A stretch of 40,839 bases of DNA, taken from positions 1 to 40,839 of the forward strand of contig CALYZQ010000011.1 of the NCBI GenBank assembly GCA_945609985.1. Direction: 5' to 3'. The notes under the pieces were generated by a model that was not told the origin of the DNA, made no database searches, and saw nothing but the letters and a program-made list of their open reading frames with translations. This document shows positions 18,441 through 25,884 of this stretch, one piece after another. The stretch is from an uncultured Lachnospiraceae bacterium. GTDB taxonomy: Bacteria; Bacillota; Clostridia; Lachnospirales; Lachnospiraceae. A program made the translations under genes and the position numbers. Each line of letters starts with the position of its first letter. Positions within the stretch are counted from its first letter, which is position 1.

Positions 18441-20947
18441 AAAAAACACTTATCAAATGTTCTGTATTATTAATTGTATTTGTGATTTCCCTGGTGATTA
18501 TCGGTAAGATTATGAATAAGGGACACAATAATATGACTATGGAAATGCAGCCTGCCAGCTTACCTGTGATATATATGCAAAAAGCAGGAATCAGTTATAA
18601 TCAGCTTTATGGTTATACCGTGGCGATGGACACGGCATTTCAGAGAGATACTGTTACCGTATTGGGAGAGAATCGTGATACGGAATTTGTTGTGGATACT
18701 TACGGTAGGAATGTAACCGGTATGTGGGTGGAAGTCAGAAGTACAGACGGAAGCAGATTAATTGAGAACACCGTGATAACAGATTATCAGGCGATGCAGA
18801 ACCGGATATCGGTCCGTATTTCATTAAAAGACCTGATTGAAAGAGATAAGGAATACGCTTTGGTCATCGGTCTTGTACTGGATGAAGAACGTGAAGTGCG
18901 TTATTATACCAGGGCAATTTGGAGTGATACTCTTCATGCGGTGGAAAAGCTTGCATTTGTAAAGGATTTTCATGAAAGGCTGTACGATAAGGAGCAGGCG
19001 AAGAAAATAACCAAGTACTTGGAAACAAATGCGGCACTTGAGGATAACAGTTCCTTTCATAAGGTAAACATACACAGCAGTTTCAAACAGATTACCTGGG
19101 GGGATTTACCCATTAGGGAAGAAACAAAACCGGTGATTGCATTGAAGGAGATTGCAAATCAGACAGCCGGAATTATGATGGATTACATGGTATCTACTAC
19201 AAATGGTAAAAAGACTGTTTACTATCTGGTAAAAGAGTACTACCGTGTCAGATACACTCCCGACAGAATGTATCTGCTTGATTATGAACGAACCATGACA
19301 CAGCTGCCGGATGCAAAAGAAATGTATGCAAATGACAAGTTGTTGCTGGGTATAACCGACTCGGAAATTCCGATGGTAGAAAGCGCGGACGGTAATGTGG
19401 TAGCATTTGTGGTTGCTAACAATCTGTACAGCTATAATGTTACTACAAACAGACTTACCGCCGTATTTGGATTTTACGATGGCAAAAACAGAGACGCCAG
19501 AGAGGTGTATGATGCACATGGCATTAAAATTTTAGATGTAAAGGAAGGAGGAAGTATTACCTTTGCGGTGTATGGTTATATGAATCGTGGAAGACACGAG
19601 GGTGAAGTGGGAATTCAGGTGTATTCTTATGACCAGGCGTTGAACACCATTGAGGAAGCAATCTATATTCCTTATGATAAGGCGTATAGTGTGCTTAAGC
19701 CACAGGTGGAACAGTTATTGTACTATAACAGTCAGAATAAGCTGTATCTATCTTTGGACAGTAAGGTTTACTGTATTGATTTAACAGAGAAAACATGGCA
19801 GCAGATGGTAGATATTTCCAAAGATGGTCAGATTCGTGTGTCTGATAAGCACAAGATGATTGTTTGGGAGGATAACAATCAGTTGAGGCTTATGAATCTG
19901 GGTAGTGATATCGGAAAGGATATCAGTGTAGAGGATGGTGAAAAGCTTAGTGTTTTAGGGTTTATGGGGGAAGACGTCATCTATGGTGTAATACGCAAGG
20001 AGGATATAAGGAAGGAGACAACGGGACAGCTGTTGGAGCCTATGTATAAGGTTTGTATTGCAAATGCATCCGGTGAGCTGTTAAAAGAATACATGCAACC
20101 TGATATTTATGTGACTTCCTGTGCTGTGATTGATAATCAGATAACCCTTACCAGAGTCAGGAAACAGGAGGATGGGACATATACTGAGACGGAACCGGAT
20201 CATATTATGAATAATTTGCAGGAGGAGACGAGTAAAAATAAAATCGTTACCGCAATAATTGATGTTTATGAACGGTATGTCCAGATACAGACCAGAAATG
20301 TAATTGATGATAAGACGATTAAATTGATGACACCTAAAGAAGTAGTGTTTGAAGGTGGAAGAGAACTGATTTTGGAGAATAATGCCGGTAACGCGCGTTA
20401 TTATGTATATGGACCGTATGGTGTACAGGGTATTTATTTTTCCCCGGCTTCTGCTGTGCAGGAAGCTTATGATACGGCGGGAGTGGTAGTGGAATCCGGT
20501 GGAAAAACAATCTGGATGAGAGGAAATCGTGTTAACAAGAATCAGATAATGGCTATCAGAGCAACAGAAGTGACGGAAGGCAAATCAAGTGTTGCGGTAT
20601 GTCTGGATACCATAATGTCATTGGAAGGAATTATGAGCAATGCCCAATACATGTTGGAACAGGGGAAAAGTGTATCGGATATCTTGCAGGATGGTATGGA
20701 AAATACGCAGGTGCTGGATTTGACAGGATGCTCATTGGATGCAGTTTTGTATTTTGTGAATAAGGATATACCGGTGCTTGCATTACTGCAGAATGGAGAG
20801 GCTGTGCTGGTGACCGGATTTAATGAATACAATGTGGTGATTATGGAGCCTGTGAAAGGAAGCTTGTACAAAAAGGGAATGAATGATTCCACAGAGTGGT
20901 TTTTGGAAAACGGTAATTGCTTTATCACTTATGTGCAAAAAGAGTAA
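18437..20947 (+). CDS. Large membrane-anchored extracytoplasmic protein with C39-like C-terminus, 836 aa
   Basis: Function unknown. An N-terminal signal anchor (about 5-26) leads into a long extracytoplasmic region. Residues about 300-560 contain short strand repeats such as LYSYNVTTNRLTAVFG and KVYCIDLTEKTWQQMV, suggesting a beta-propeller. The last 130 residues resemble a papain-like C39_2 fold: GCSLDAVLYFVNKDIPVLALLQNGEAVLVTGFNEYNVVIMEP. In that region the usual His is not obvious (GEAVLVTG where G-H-x-x-V-x-x-G would be expected), so it is probably not an active peptidase. It overlaps the methyltransferase stop by 4 bp. A wall-facing scaffold or sensor is possible. Confidence 0.65.
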   Translation: MKKTLIKCSVLLIVFVISLVIIGKIMNKGHNNMTMEMQPASLPVIYMQKAGISYNQLYGYTVAMDTAFQRDTVTVLGENRDTEFVVDTYGRNVTGMWVEVRSTDGSRLIENTVITDYQAMQNRISVRISLKDLIERDKEYALVIGLVLDEEREVRYYTRAIWSDTLHAVEKLAFVKDFHERLYDKEQAKKITKYLETNAALEDNSSFHKVNIHSSFKQITWGDLPIREETKPVIALKEIANQTAGIMMDYMVSTTNGKKTVYYLVKEYYRVRYTPDRMYLLDYERTMTQLPDAKEMYANDKLLLGITDSEIPMVESADGNVVAFVVANNLYSYNVTTNRLTAVFGFYDGKNRDAREVYDAHGIKILDVKEGGSITFAVYGYMNRGRHEGEVGIQVYSYDQALNTIEEAIYIPYDKAYSVLKPQVEQLLYYNSQNKLYLSLDSKVYCIDLTEKTWQQMVDISKDGQIRVSDKHKMIVWEDNNQLRLMNLGSDIGKDISVEDGEKLSVLGFMGEDVIYGVIRKEDIRKETTGQLLEPMYKVCIANASGELLKEYMQPDIYVTSCAVIDNQITLTRVRKQEDGTYTETEPDHIMNNLQEETSKNKIVTAIIDVYERYVQIQTRNVIDDKTIKLMTPKEVVFEGGRELILENNAGNARYYVYGPYGVQGIYFSPASAVQEAYDTAGVVVESGGKTIWMRGNRVNKNQIMAIRATEVTEGKSSVAVCLDTIMSLEGIMSNAQYMLEQGKSVSDILQDGMENTQVLDLTGCSLDAVLYFVNKDIPVLALLQNGEAVLVTGFNEYNVVIMEPVKGSLYKKGMNDSTEWFLENGNCFITYVQKE

Positions 20948-20955
20948 TGCAATTC

Positions 20956-20984
20956 TTGCCTTATGAGGCGTTCTGGGATATAAT
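20956..20984 (+). promoter_or_regulatory. Promoter of the YegP-like gene
   Basis: TTGCCT (20956-20961), 17-bp spacer, TATAAT (20979-20984), about 50 bp before the ATG at 21033. One of the best sigma-A promoters in the window. Confidence 0.75.
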
Positions 20985-21032
20985 AAAACCAGATGTATAA
21001 TTTTATAATAATATACGTAGGAGGAATGAAAA

Positions 21033-21401
21033 ATGGGTAAGTTTGTTGTTCGTAAGACTAACACAGGTATTAAGTTTGATTTAAAGGCAGGTAATGGAGA
21101 AGTTATTGCTACTTCTGAGGTTTACAGCTCTGAGGCATCCTGCAAAAACGGTATTGCGAGCGTTCAGAAGAATGCGCCTGTAGCAGCAGTTGAGAACTAG
21201 ACTGTAGAGGGTTACGCCGTAGAGAAAAATCCTAAGTTTGAGGTTTATGCTGACAAGGCAGGAGAGTTCCGTTTCCGCTTGAAGGCTGCCAACGGTCAGG
21301 TAATTGCAGTAAGTGAAGGCTACAAGGCAGTTGCAAGCTGCTTAAATGGTATCGAGTCTGTTAAGAAGAATGCTGTTGATGCTGCAATCGTAGAGGAGTA
21401 A
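21033..21401 (+). pseudogene. YegP/DUF1508 tandem-repeat protein interrupted by an in-frame TAG
   Basis: Codons 1-55 (MGKFVVRKTNTGIKFDLK...) and 57-122 (TVEGYAVEKNPKFEVY...) are the two DUF1508 repeats of a YegP-type protein, in one frame, separated by TAG at 21198-21200 (codon 56). Each repeat keeps F-x-x-x-AxNGxVIA and the SC-NGIxSV-KNA motif. The second half shows no further damage. At this spot the context VEN-x-TVEGYA suggests an ancestral Gln (CAG to TAG). A strong promoter and AGGAGG drive the gene. Either it was recently broken, or the codon is read through, or this is a base-call error. TAG ends other genes here, for example atpD, so it is a normal stop. Confidence 0.85.
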
Positions 21402-21407
21402 TTGTTC

Positions 21408-21626
21408 ATGGATATCAAGGAAAAGATTGAAGAAGTTGTTGAGAAAGTAAAGTCTGACGAGAAGCTTCTTGACAAATTTAAGAAAGATCCCATCAAAACA
21501 GTGGAAGGTATCATTGGTATTGATTTACCGGATGATGTGATGGAGAAAGTAGTTGACGGTGTTAAGGCAAAGGTTTCCGTTGATAAGCTTTCAGGAGCAC
21601 TTGGTTCTCTAAAAAAATTATTCTAA
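21408..21626 (+). CDS. Small helical protein, 72 aa
   Basis: No characterised family. The ATG at 21408 (MDIKEKIEEVV) lies nine bases behind GAGGAG, which is the end of the YegP frame, so the two are probably coupled. A TTG at 21402 would add two residues. The product is an acidic/basic helical protein with the pattern LLDKFKKDPIKTVEGIIGIDLPDDVMEKVVDGVKAKV, which recalls Nif11-type leader domains but has no Gly-Gly cleavage site or peptide tail. No biosynthetic genes are nearby. A terminator follows. Confidence 0.7.
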   Translation: MDIKEKIEEVVEKVKSDEKLLDKFKKDPIKTVEGIIGIDLPDDVMEKVVDGVKAKVSVDKLSGALGSLKKLF

Positions 21627-21631
21627 AAAGC

Positions 21632-21673
21632 AACCCCTGTCTGTGGAGGAGATTCCATGGGCAGGGGTGTTTT
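21632..21673 (+). terminator. Intrinsic terminator after the small helical protein
   Basis: ACCCCTGTC (21633-21641) pairs with GGCAGGGGT (21660-21668) with one wobble, an inner TGGA/TCCA extends the stem, and GTTTT follows. From here to 21758 lies only a hairpin ATGCGC-AGGC/GCCT-GCGCAT (21724-21760) next to the bioY stop, which may end bioY. Confidence 0.85.
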
Positions 21674-21758
21674 GATGTGATTAGAGAATGCTCCGCGACT
21701 CATTATTACTTCCTGTGTCTCAGATGCGCAAGGCACTCCTATGAGCCTCAAAGCGCAT

Positions 21759-22325
21759 TTAAAAAATTCCTGCCACGTTCAGGCGTTTTTTTACATTTCC
21801 GCCCAAGATGAGTGCGAGAATCATCTTGAGGATGTCTAAGGGGATATATGGGAGGGCGCCGACTGATAAGGCAGTAGTAAAGTCCAGAGAATGCTGGTAG
21901 GAGAGCCAGAGGGTGCCGAATAAATAGCAGACAATAGTTCCGAGAGTCATGCCCAAAAGGCACATGATTATATTGTGAAAAGTGTAGGAATGCCCCCATT
22001 TTTTGATAAATAATCCGCTGATACAGGCGATAAAGAGATAGCCGATCAGGTAACCGCCGGTAGGGCCGAGCAGTCTGCCGATACCGCCTGCAAAACCTGA
22101 AAAAACAGGAAGTCCGACTAAGCCCAAAAGAAGGTAGATTGCGACACTACAGGTTCCGAGTCCGGCGTCCAGCACATATACTGCAAAATAAATGACCAAT
22201 GTACACAGAGAAAATGGAACCGGACTGAAAGGCACGGGTACAGAAAAAGGGCCTAGTAGGCAGATGAGAGCTGCCATTAGGCCTGTTAATGTTATTTTCA
22301 TGGTTGTAGTGTGCCCGCGCATCAC
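21759..22325 (-). CDS. bioY: Biotin transporter BioY (ECF S component), 188 aa
   Basis: The substrate-binding membrane subunit for biotin uptake, working with shared EcfAA'T energy-coupling proteins encoded elsewhere. Six hydrophobic helices are visible, with the family signature VPFSPVPFSLCTLVIYFAV near the N-terminus and LPVFSGFAGGIGRLLGPTGGYLIGY in the middle. GTG at 22325 or ATG at 22322 both overlap the prs stop; ATG 22322 has GGTGA at a fair distance. No BirA operator is recognisable. Sitting last in a replication/PRPP operon is unusual for a vitamin transporter. Confidence 0.92.
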   Translation of the reverse strand: MMRGHTTTMKITLTGLMAALICLLGPFSVPVPFSPVPFSLCTLVIYFAVYVLDAGLGTCSVAIYLLLGLVGLPVFSGFAGGIGRLLGPTGGYLIGYLFIACISGLFIKKWGHSYTFHNIIMCLLGMTLGTIVCYLFGTLWLSYQHSLDFTTALSVGALPYIPLDILKMILALILGGNVKKRLNVAGIF

Positions 22326-23509
22326 GCTAAGTCACCATTTTTGTATTTTGCGACAATCTGCTGAATTCTTTCGCTGGGATTCAACAGGTCGCTGATGGAT
22401 GAATCGTGATTCAGAGTATCAATGATATATGCGATATACTTGCTCATGTCACAATTTACATACCACTCACGTTCCAACAACTCGGGGTTCTGATAAATCA
22501 GATTGGTAGTAAGCACGCGGTTAATGGTGCCGTTTTCATAAGCCTTGTCAAACTTATCAAGACCGCCGGTGAATAATCCGAAGGTAGAGAACACAAATAT
22601 TTTGTTGGCTTTGCGTTTTTTAAGCTCTGCAGCTACTTCCAATACACTTTCGCCGGAGGAAATCATATCATCTATGATAATCATATCCTTGCCTTCTACG
22701 CTGGTACCTAAGAACTCATGGGCAACAATGGGGTTGCGTCCATCCACCACCTGAGTGTAGTCGCGTCTCTTATAGAACATACCCATATCCAAACCTAAAA
22801 CATTGGCAATATAGATAGCACGCTTCATACCGCCTTCATCGGGACTGATAACCATCATGTGGTTGGAATCTAATTGCAGGTTCTTCTCTGCGCTGAGAAG
22901 CCCCTTGATAAACTGGTAAGCCGGCTGAACGGTTTCAAAACCGTTTAAGGGAATTGCATTTTGTACTCTGGGATCGTGAGCATCAAAGGTAATGATGTTA
23001 TCTACACCCATGTGTACAAGCTCCTGTAAAGCCAAAGCGCAGTCCAAGGATTCACGGGAAGTTCTCTTGTGCTGGCGTGATTCATACAGGTAAGGCATAA
23101 TGACGGTGATACGTCTTGCCTTGCCGCCAACAGCAGCAATAATACGCTTTAAATCCTGATAATGATCATCGGGAGACATATGATTCTCATGTCCGCAAAG
23201 GGAATATGTCAGGGAATAATTACATACGTCCACTAACAGGTAAAGGTCAGTACCACGTACAGATTCTAAAATCATACCCTTTGCTTCGCCGGAACCGAAG
23301 CGGGGAACTTTTGCGCCAAGCAGATAGGATTCTCTCTGATATCCGGAAAAAGCGAGGGATTCTTTGTGCTCGCTCTCGCGCTCTGCTCGCCAGCGGACAA
23401 GATACTTATCTACTCTTTCTCCCAGTGACTTGCAGCCCTCCATAGAAATAATTCCTAAAGATCCTACAGGTATGGTTTCCAAATTGCGTTTTTCTTCACG
23501 ATTGCCCAT
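22322..23509 (-). CDS. prs: Ribose-phosphate pyrophosphokinase, long divergent form, 395 aa
   Basis: Makes PRPP from ribose-5-phosphate and ATP for purine, pyrimidine, NAD, His and Trp synthesis. The PRPP loop is MIIIDDMISSGES (canonical DDMIDTAGT); other landmarks are MPYLYESRQHKRTSRESLDC (the flexible-loop region) and TFDAHDPRVQNAI (metal-binding region). It is about 80 residues longer than classical Prs (about 315), mainly at the N-terminus, and its motifs are clearly divergent, so allosteric control by ADP or phosphate may differ. It lies 18 bp behind dnaC and overlaps bioY by 4 bp. An oligomeric regulatory PRPP-synthase homologue without activity is a less likely alternative. Confidence 0.85.
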   Translation of the reverse strand: MGNREEKRNLETIPVGSLGIISMEGCKSLGERVDKYLVRWRAERESEHKESLAFSGYQRESYLLGAKVPRFGSGEAKGMILESVRGTDLYLLVDVCNYSLTYSLCGHENHMSPDDHYQDLKRIIAAVGGKARRITVIMPYLYESRQHKRTSRESLDCALALQELVHMGVDNIITFDAHDPRVQNAIPLNGFETVQPAYQFIKGLLSAEKNLQLDSNHMMVISPDEGGMKRAIYIANVLGLDMGMFYKRRDYTQVVDGRNPIVAHEFLGTSVEGKDMIIIDDMISSGESVLEVAAELKKRKANKIFVFSTFGLFTGGLDKFDKAYENGTINRVLTTNLIYQNPELLEREWYVNCDMSKYIAYIIDTLNHDSSISDLLNPSERIQQIVAKYKNGDLA

Positions 23510-23527
23510 GAAAAATATCCTCGCTTT

Positions 23528-24520
23528 CTATATGTTAAAGGTATTTGCATTTCTTTTTTTGTACATGCGGATGTCCGGACCAGTCAGTTTACAGAGATTG
23601 TAATTGCTGGTAATCCGCGAAAAAATTCTGTCGGAATAGCGGTCACGTAATTCTTCCAGACTAAGGTTGGTAGAAATAATGTTGGCCTTTCTTCTTAAAT
23701 GGCGTTCATTTAAGCAGGCGAAAAGCTGGGAGGTAACAAAAGAGTTTGTCACTTCCGTACCCAGGTCATCTATAATCACCAAGTCACAATTGTATAAGTC
23801 TTTACAGAAATTGTAAAGAGTTTCTTTTGATTTTGTATCAAAAGAATATCTGGCGAGCGTTTCGAACAGTCCGGCAGAGCTGAAATAGATAACAGAATAG
23901 CCCTGACTCAAAAGCTCGTTGGCAATACAGCCGGATAGAAAACTCTTTCCCGTACCTACAGTACCATAAAGAAACAAATTTTGGTAGTCCTTTGTAAAAG
24001 TATTTGTAAAATTTTTGCATATTTGTACGGCTTTTTCAAAGCGCAACAAATCCTCTCCATTATAATATTCGTAGGAGAGGGTAGAAAAATTCTCTTTTGC
24101 TATCATTTCACGTATGTTGGACTGCTCATAGAGAATAGCTGTCTCTTTCGTGATAAAACAGGAGCACTTCTCTTTATGACCGTCGTCTGTATATGTATAT
24201 CCGGTGTCCTGACACAGGGGGCAGGTATAAACGGGCTCCAGGTAATCCGGGGAAAAACCGTGTTCCTTTAGCAATAGCTGCTTACGCTTAATAATTTTGT
24301 CAAGAGAAGCTGAAAATTCCTGTAGGGCAGAATCATCACCCTCAAGCATAGCCTTGGTTTTGGCAAGAGCTATGCTGCCCACAGAGGAATCAAGTTCGCG
24401 ATATTCGGGAATGCGTTCATACACAAGCTCTCTGCGTGTTTCGGTTATTTTTCGGTTTTCGTCTCTTGTTTTTTCATAGCCTCTGATAATAGCTTTGTAT
24501 TGTTCATTCGTTAATGCCAC
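23528..24520 (-). CDS. dnaC: DnaC/DnaI-type helicase loader ATPase, 330 aa
   Basis: An AAA+ ATPase that delivers the replicative helicase to DNA. An N-terminal helical domain (about 1-95) should contact helicase. Next is a zinc site C100-x2-C103...C119-x-C121 (CPLCQDTGYT...KCSC), then the AAA+ core: Walker A GTVGTGKS (186-193), Walker B LVIIDDLGTE, and sensor region ISTNLSLEELRDRYSDRIFSRI. This is the DnaI/DnaC architecture rather than a transposon IstB. It lies 19 bp after dnaD on the same strand, forming the helicase-loading pair of clostridia. Confidence 0.9.
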   Translation of the reverse strand: MALTNEQYKAIIRGYEKTRDENRKITETRRELVYERIPEYRELDSSVGSIALAKTKAMLEGDDSALQEFSASLDKIIKRKQLLLKEHGFSPDYLEPVYTCPLCQDTGYTYTDDGHKEKCSCFITKETAILYEQSNIREMIAKENFSTLSYEYYNGEDLLRFEKAVQICKNFTNTFTKDYQNLFLYGTVGTGKSFLSGCIANELLSQGYSVIYFSSAGLFETLARYSFDTKSKETLYNFCKDLYNCDLVIIDDLGTEVTNSFVTSQLFACLNERHLRRKANIISTNLSLEELRDRYSDRIFSRITSNYNLCKLTGPDIRMYKKRNANTFNI

Positions 24521-24539
24521 AGCAGATGCACCTTCCTTG

Positions 24540-25610
24540 TCAGTTGCTCAAAAGCTCTTTTTCAAGAGCATCAAAATCATAGCTGTTTTGTGTAAACTGA
24601 TTAAAACGGTTGGCAGAAGCCGGTCGGGATGCTGTTTTGCGCTTTTGCTGATACAAATCGTCAATTTTACGGATATCAGCTTTGTGATGCACATTCTCGC
24701 GCTTCCAGCTGCTTAAAATGCCTTCTGCATACTCAAAACGGTGCTTGTCCGTGGCAAGTACCGTACGTTCACAGGCTTCAAAAATAATATCGGTAGAAAA
24801 ACCGTAATCCTTGGTCCAGCGGTTAATGTACTCCATTTCCTTGTTGGTGGGAGAACCGCTTTTGCCAAGTTCATTCATAATGGCGTATACATTTTTATCG
24901 TATTTGCCGGCCAGTTTCTGGGCCTGCTTGGGGGTAGTGATTCCTTCTTCAGCCCAATTGATGGCAACCTTTTCTATGTATTTGAAATCCTTTTTGCCTC
25001 GGTCTACACAGTATTGGATTAAGTAATCAATTAAGTCATCGGAGAATTGGAGTACATCCGTAAAGAACAGAATGGACTTCATCTCAGAGGGAGATAATGG
25101 TTTTCCGATATAGGATTCTGCAATAAACAAAAGCTGTGCGGTGGATTCCCTGTTTTTGAATTCACGGAGCTGATCCGGTGAATATAGAGGTTTTTCGTAA
25201 GTTACACTCGCAGCCTGCGTCTGAGAAGCTACGGAAGATGCAAAAGCGACGGGTTCAGCCTGCTGTACGGGAGCGGTAAAGGTCACGTTGGCTCCTGTAT
25301 CAGAGGTGTCCTTGGCATTTAAGTCCATTAGGTGAATACCCACCAGATTCTTGTCCTCATCGTAATCCAAATCGAGAAGCTTATTCTTTTCCCAATATTT
25401 CAAGGCACGGATAACATCTTTCTCGGTATGATTAAACTTGTCCGCAATATCGGACACACTAATAGCCTGATTGGCATTTAACATGCGAATCAGGTATAAA
25501 TATATTTTTAACTGCGCATCGTTGGCGTCCTTCATATATTCGTCGATAAAACGATTGGACACAACGGTGGAGTCAACGTAGTTATCCTTATAAATTGTTA
25601 AGCGTGCCAT
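24540..25610 (-). CDS. dnaD: DnaD domain replication-initiation protein, 356 aa
   Basis: A primosomal protein that remodels origin DNA and recruits the helicase loader. The N-terminal winged-helix part (about 1-105: DAQLKIYLYLIRMLNANQAISVSDIADKFNHTEKDVIRALKYWEKNKLL) is followed by a low-complexity Ala/Thr/Gln linker (about 110-150), a DnaB_2/DnaD domain (about 155-225, ending VDRGKKDFKYIEKVAINWAEEGI) and a second DnaD-like domain (about 245-315, with SSWKRENVHHKADI). Two DnaD C-domains in one protein recall the DnaB/DnaD dual architecture. The extended -10 lies at 25659-25667, and DnaA boxes lie just upstream. Confidence 0.9.
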   Translation of the reverse strand: MARLTIYKDNYVDSTVVSNRFIDEYMKDANDAQLKIYLYLIRMLNANQAISVSDIADKFNHTEKDVIRALKYWEKNKLLDLDYDEDKNLVGIHLMDLNAKDTSDTGANVTFTAPVQQAEPVAFASSVASQTQAASVTYEKPLYSPDQLREFKNRESTAQLLFIAESYIGKPLSPSEMKSILFFTDVLQFSDDLIDYLIQYCVDRGKKDFKYIEKVAINWAEEGITTPKQAQKLAGKYDKNVYAIMNELGKSGSPTNKEMEYINRWTKDYGFSTDIIFEACERTVLATDKHRFEYAEGILSSWKRENVHHKADIRKIDDLYQQKRKTASRPASANRFNQFTQNSYDFDALEKELLSN

Positions 25611-25658
25611 AGTAACACAATCCTTTCACCCATCCATTGCTCTTTTGGAGCAAAACCA

Positions 25659-25667
25659 AGTATAGCA
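25659..25667 (-). promoter_or_regulatory. dnaD: Extended -10 promoter of dnaD-dnaC
   Basis: The minus strand reads TGC-TATACT, 48 bp before the dnaD ATG. The -35 is weak. The first DnaA box begins about 70 bp upstream of it, so DnaA could act on this promoter. Confidence 0.55.
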
Positions 25668-25734
25668 TAAGCTTACCCAAAATGGAATAGTCAATTTTCC
25701 CGAAAGTTCGATAAATACTGGGGTTTCGGTAAAA

Positions 25735-25884
25735 TGTGGATAGTGTGAATGATGTGGATAAGAATACCGGAATATAAGGTTTTTGCTGGAAGAATCATGA
25801 TAATTTATCCACAGGAAATGTTAAAAATATCCACAGAAAATCCGGTAGGATAATCGCCGGTATTCCTGTGGATATTGTGGAAAA
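25735..25884. promoter_or_regulatory. Cluster of six DnaA boxes upstream of dnaD
   Basis: Against the consensus TTATCCACA: 25735-25743 (minus, 8/9), 25753-25761 (minus, 9/9), 25805-25813 (plus, 9/9), 25827-25835 (plus, 8/9), 25867-25875 (minus, 8/9) and 25876-25884 (minus, 8/9, touching the murC stop). Six sites in 150 bp is far above chance. The rest of the 274-bp gap holds the dnaD promoter and a CCGAAA/TTTCGG repeat (25690-25729). DnaA-box clusters outside oriC act as DnaA-titrating or transcription-control sites in several bacteria. There is no dnaA or dnaN nearby, so this is probably not the main origin. Confidence 0.85.

Noticed and set aside
21198..21200. TAG reassigned to an amino acid in this organism
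   Set aside because: TAG ends several intact genes in the window (for example atpD and glgC), so it works as a stop.
21408..21626. Nif11-type RiPP precursor
   Set aside because: Resembles the leader helix only. No cleavage motif, core peptide or modification enzymes are nearby.
25611..25884. Main chromosomal origin (oriC)
   Set aside because: DnaA boxes are present, but there is no dnaA, dnaN or rpmH neighbour and no obvious AT-rich unwinding repeats. A regulatory or titration cluster fits better.
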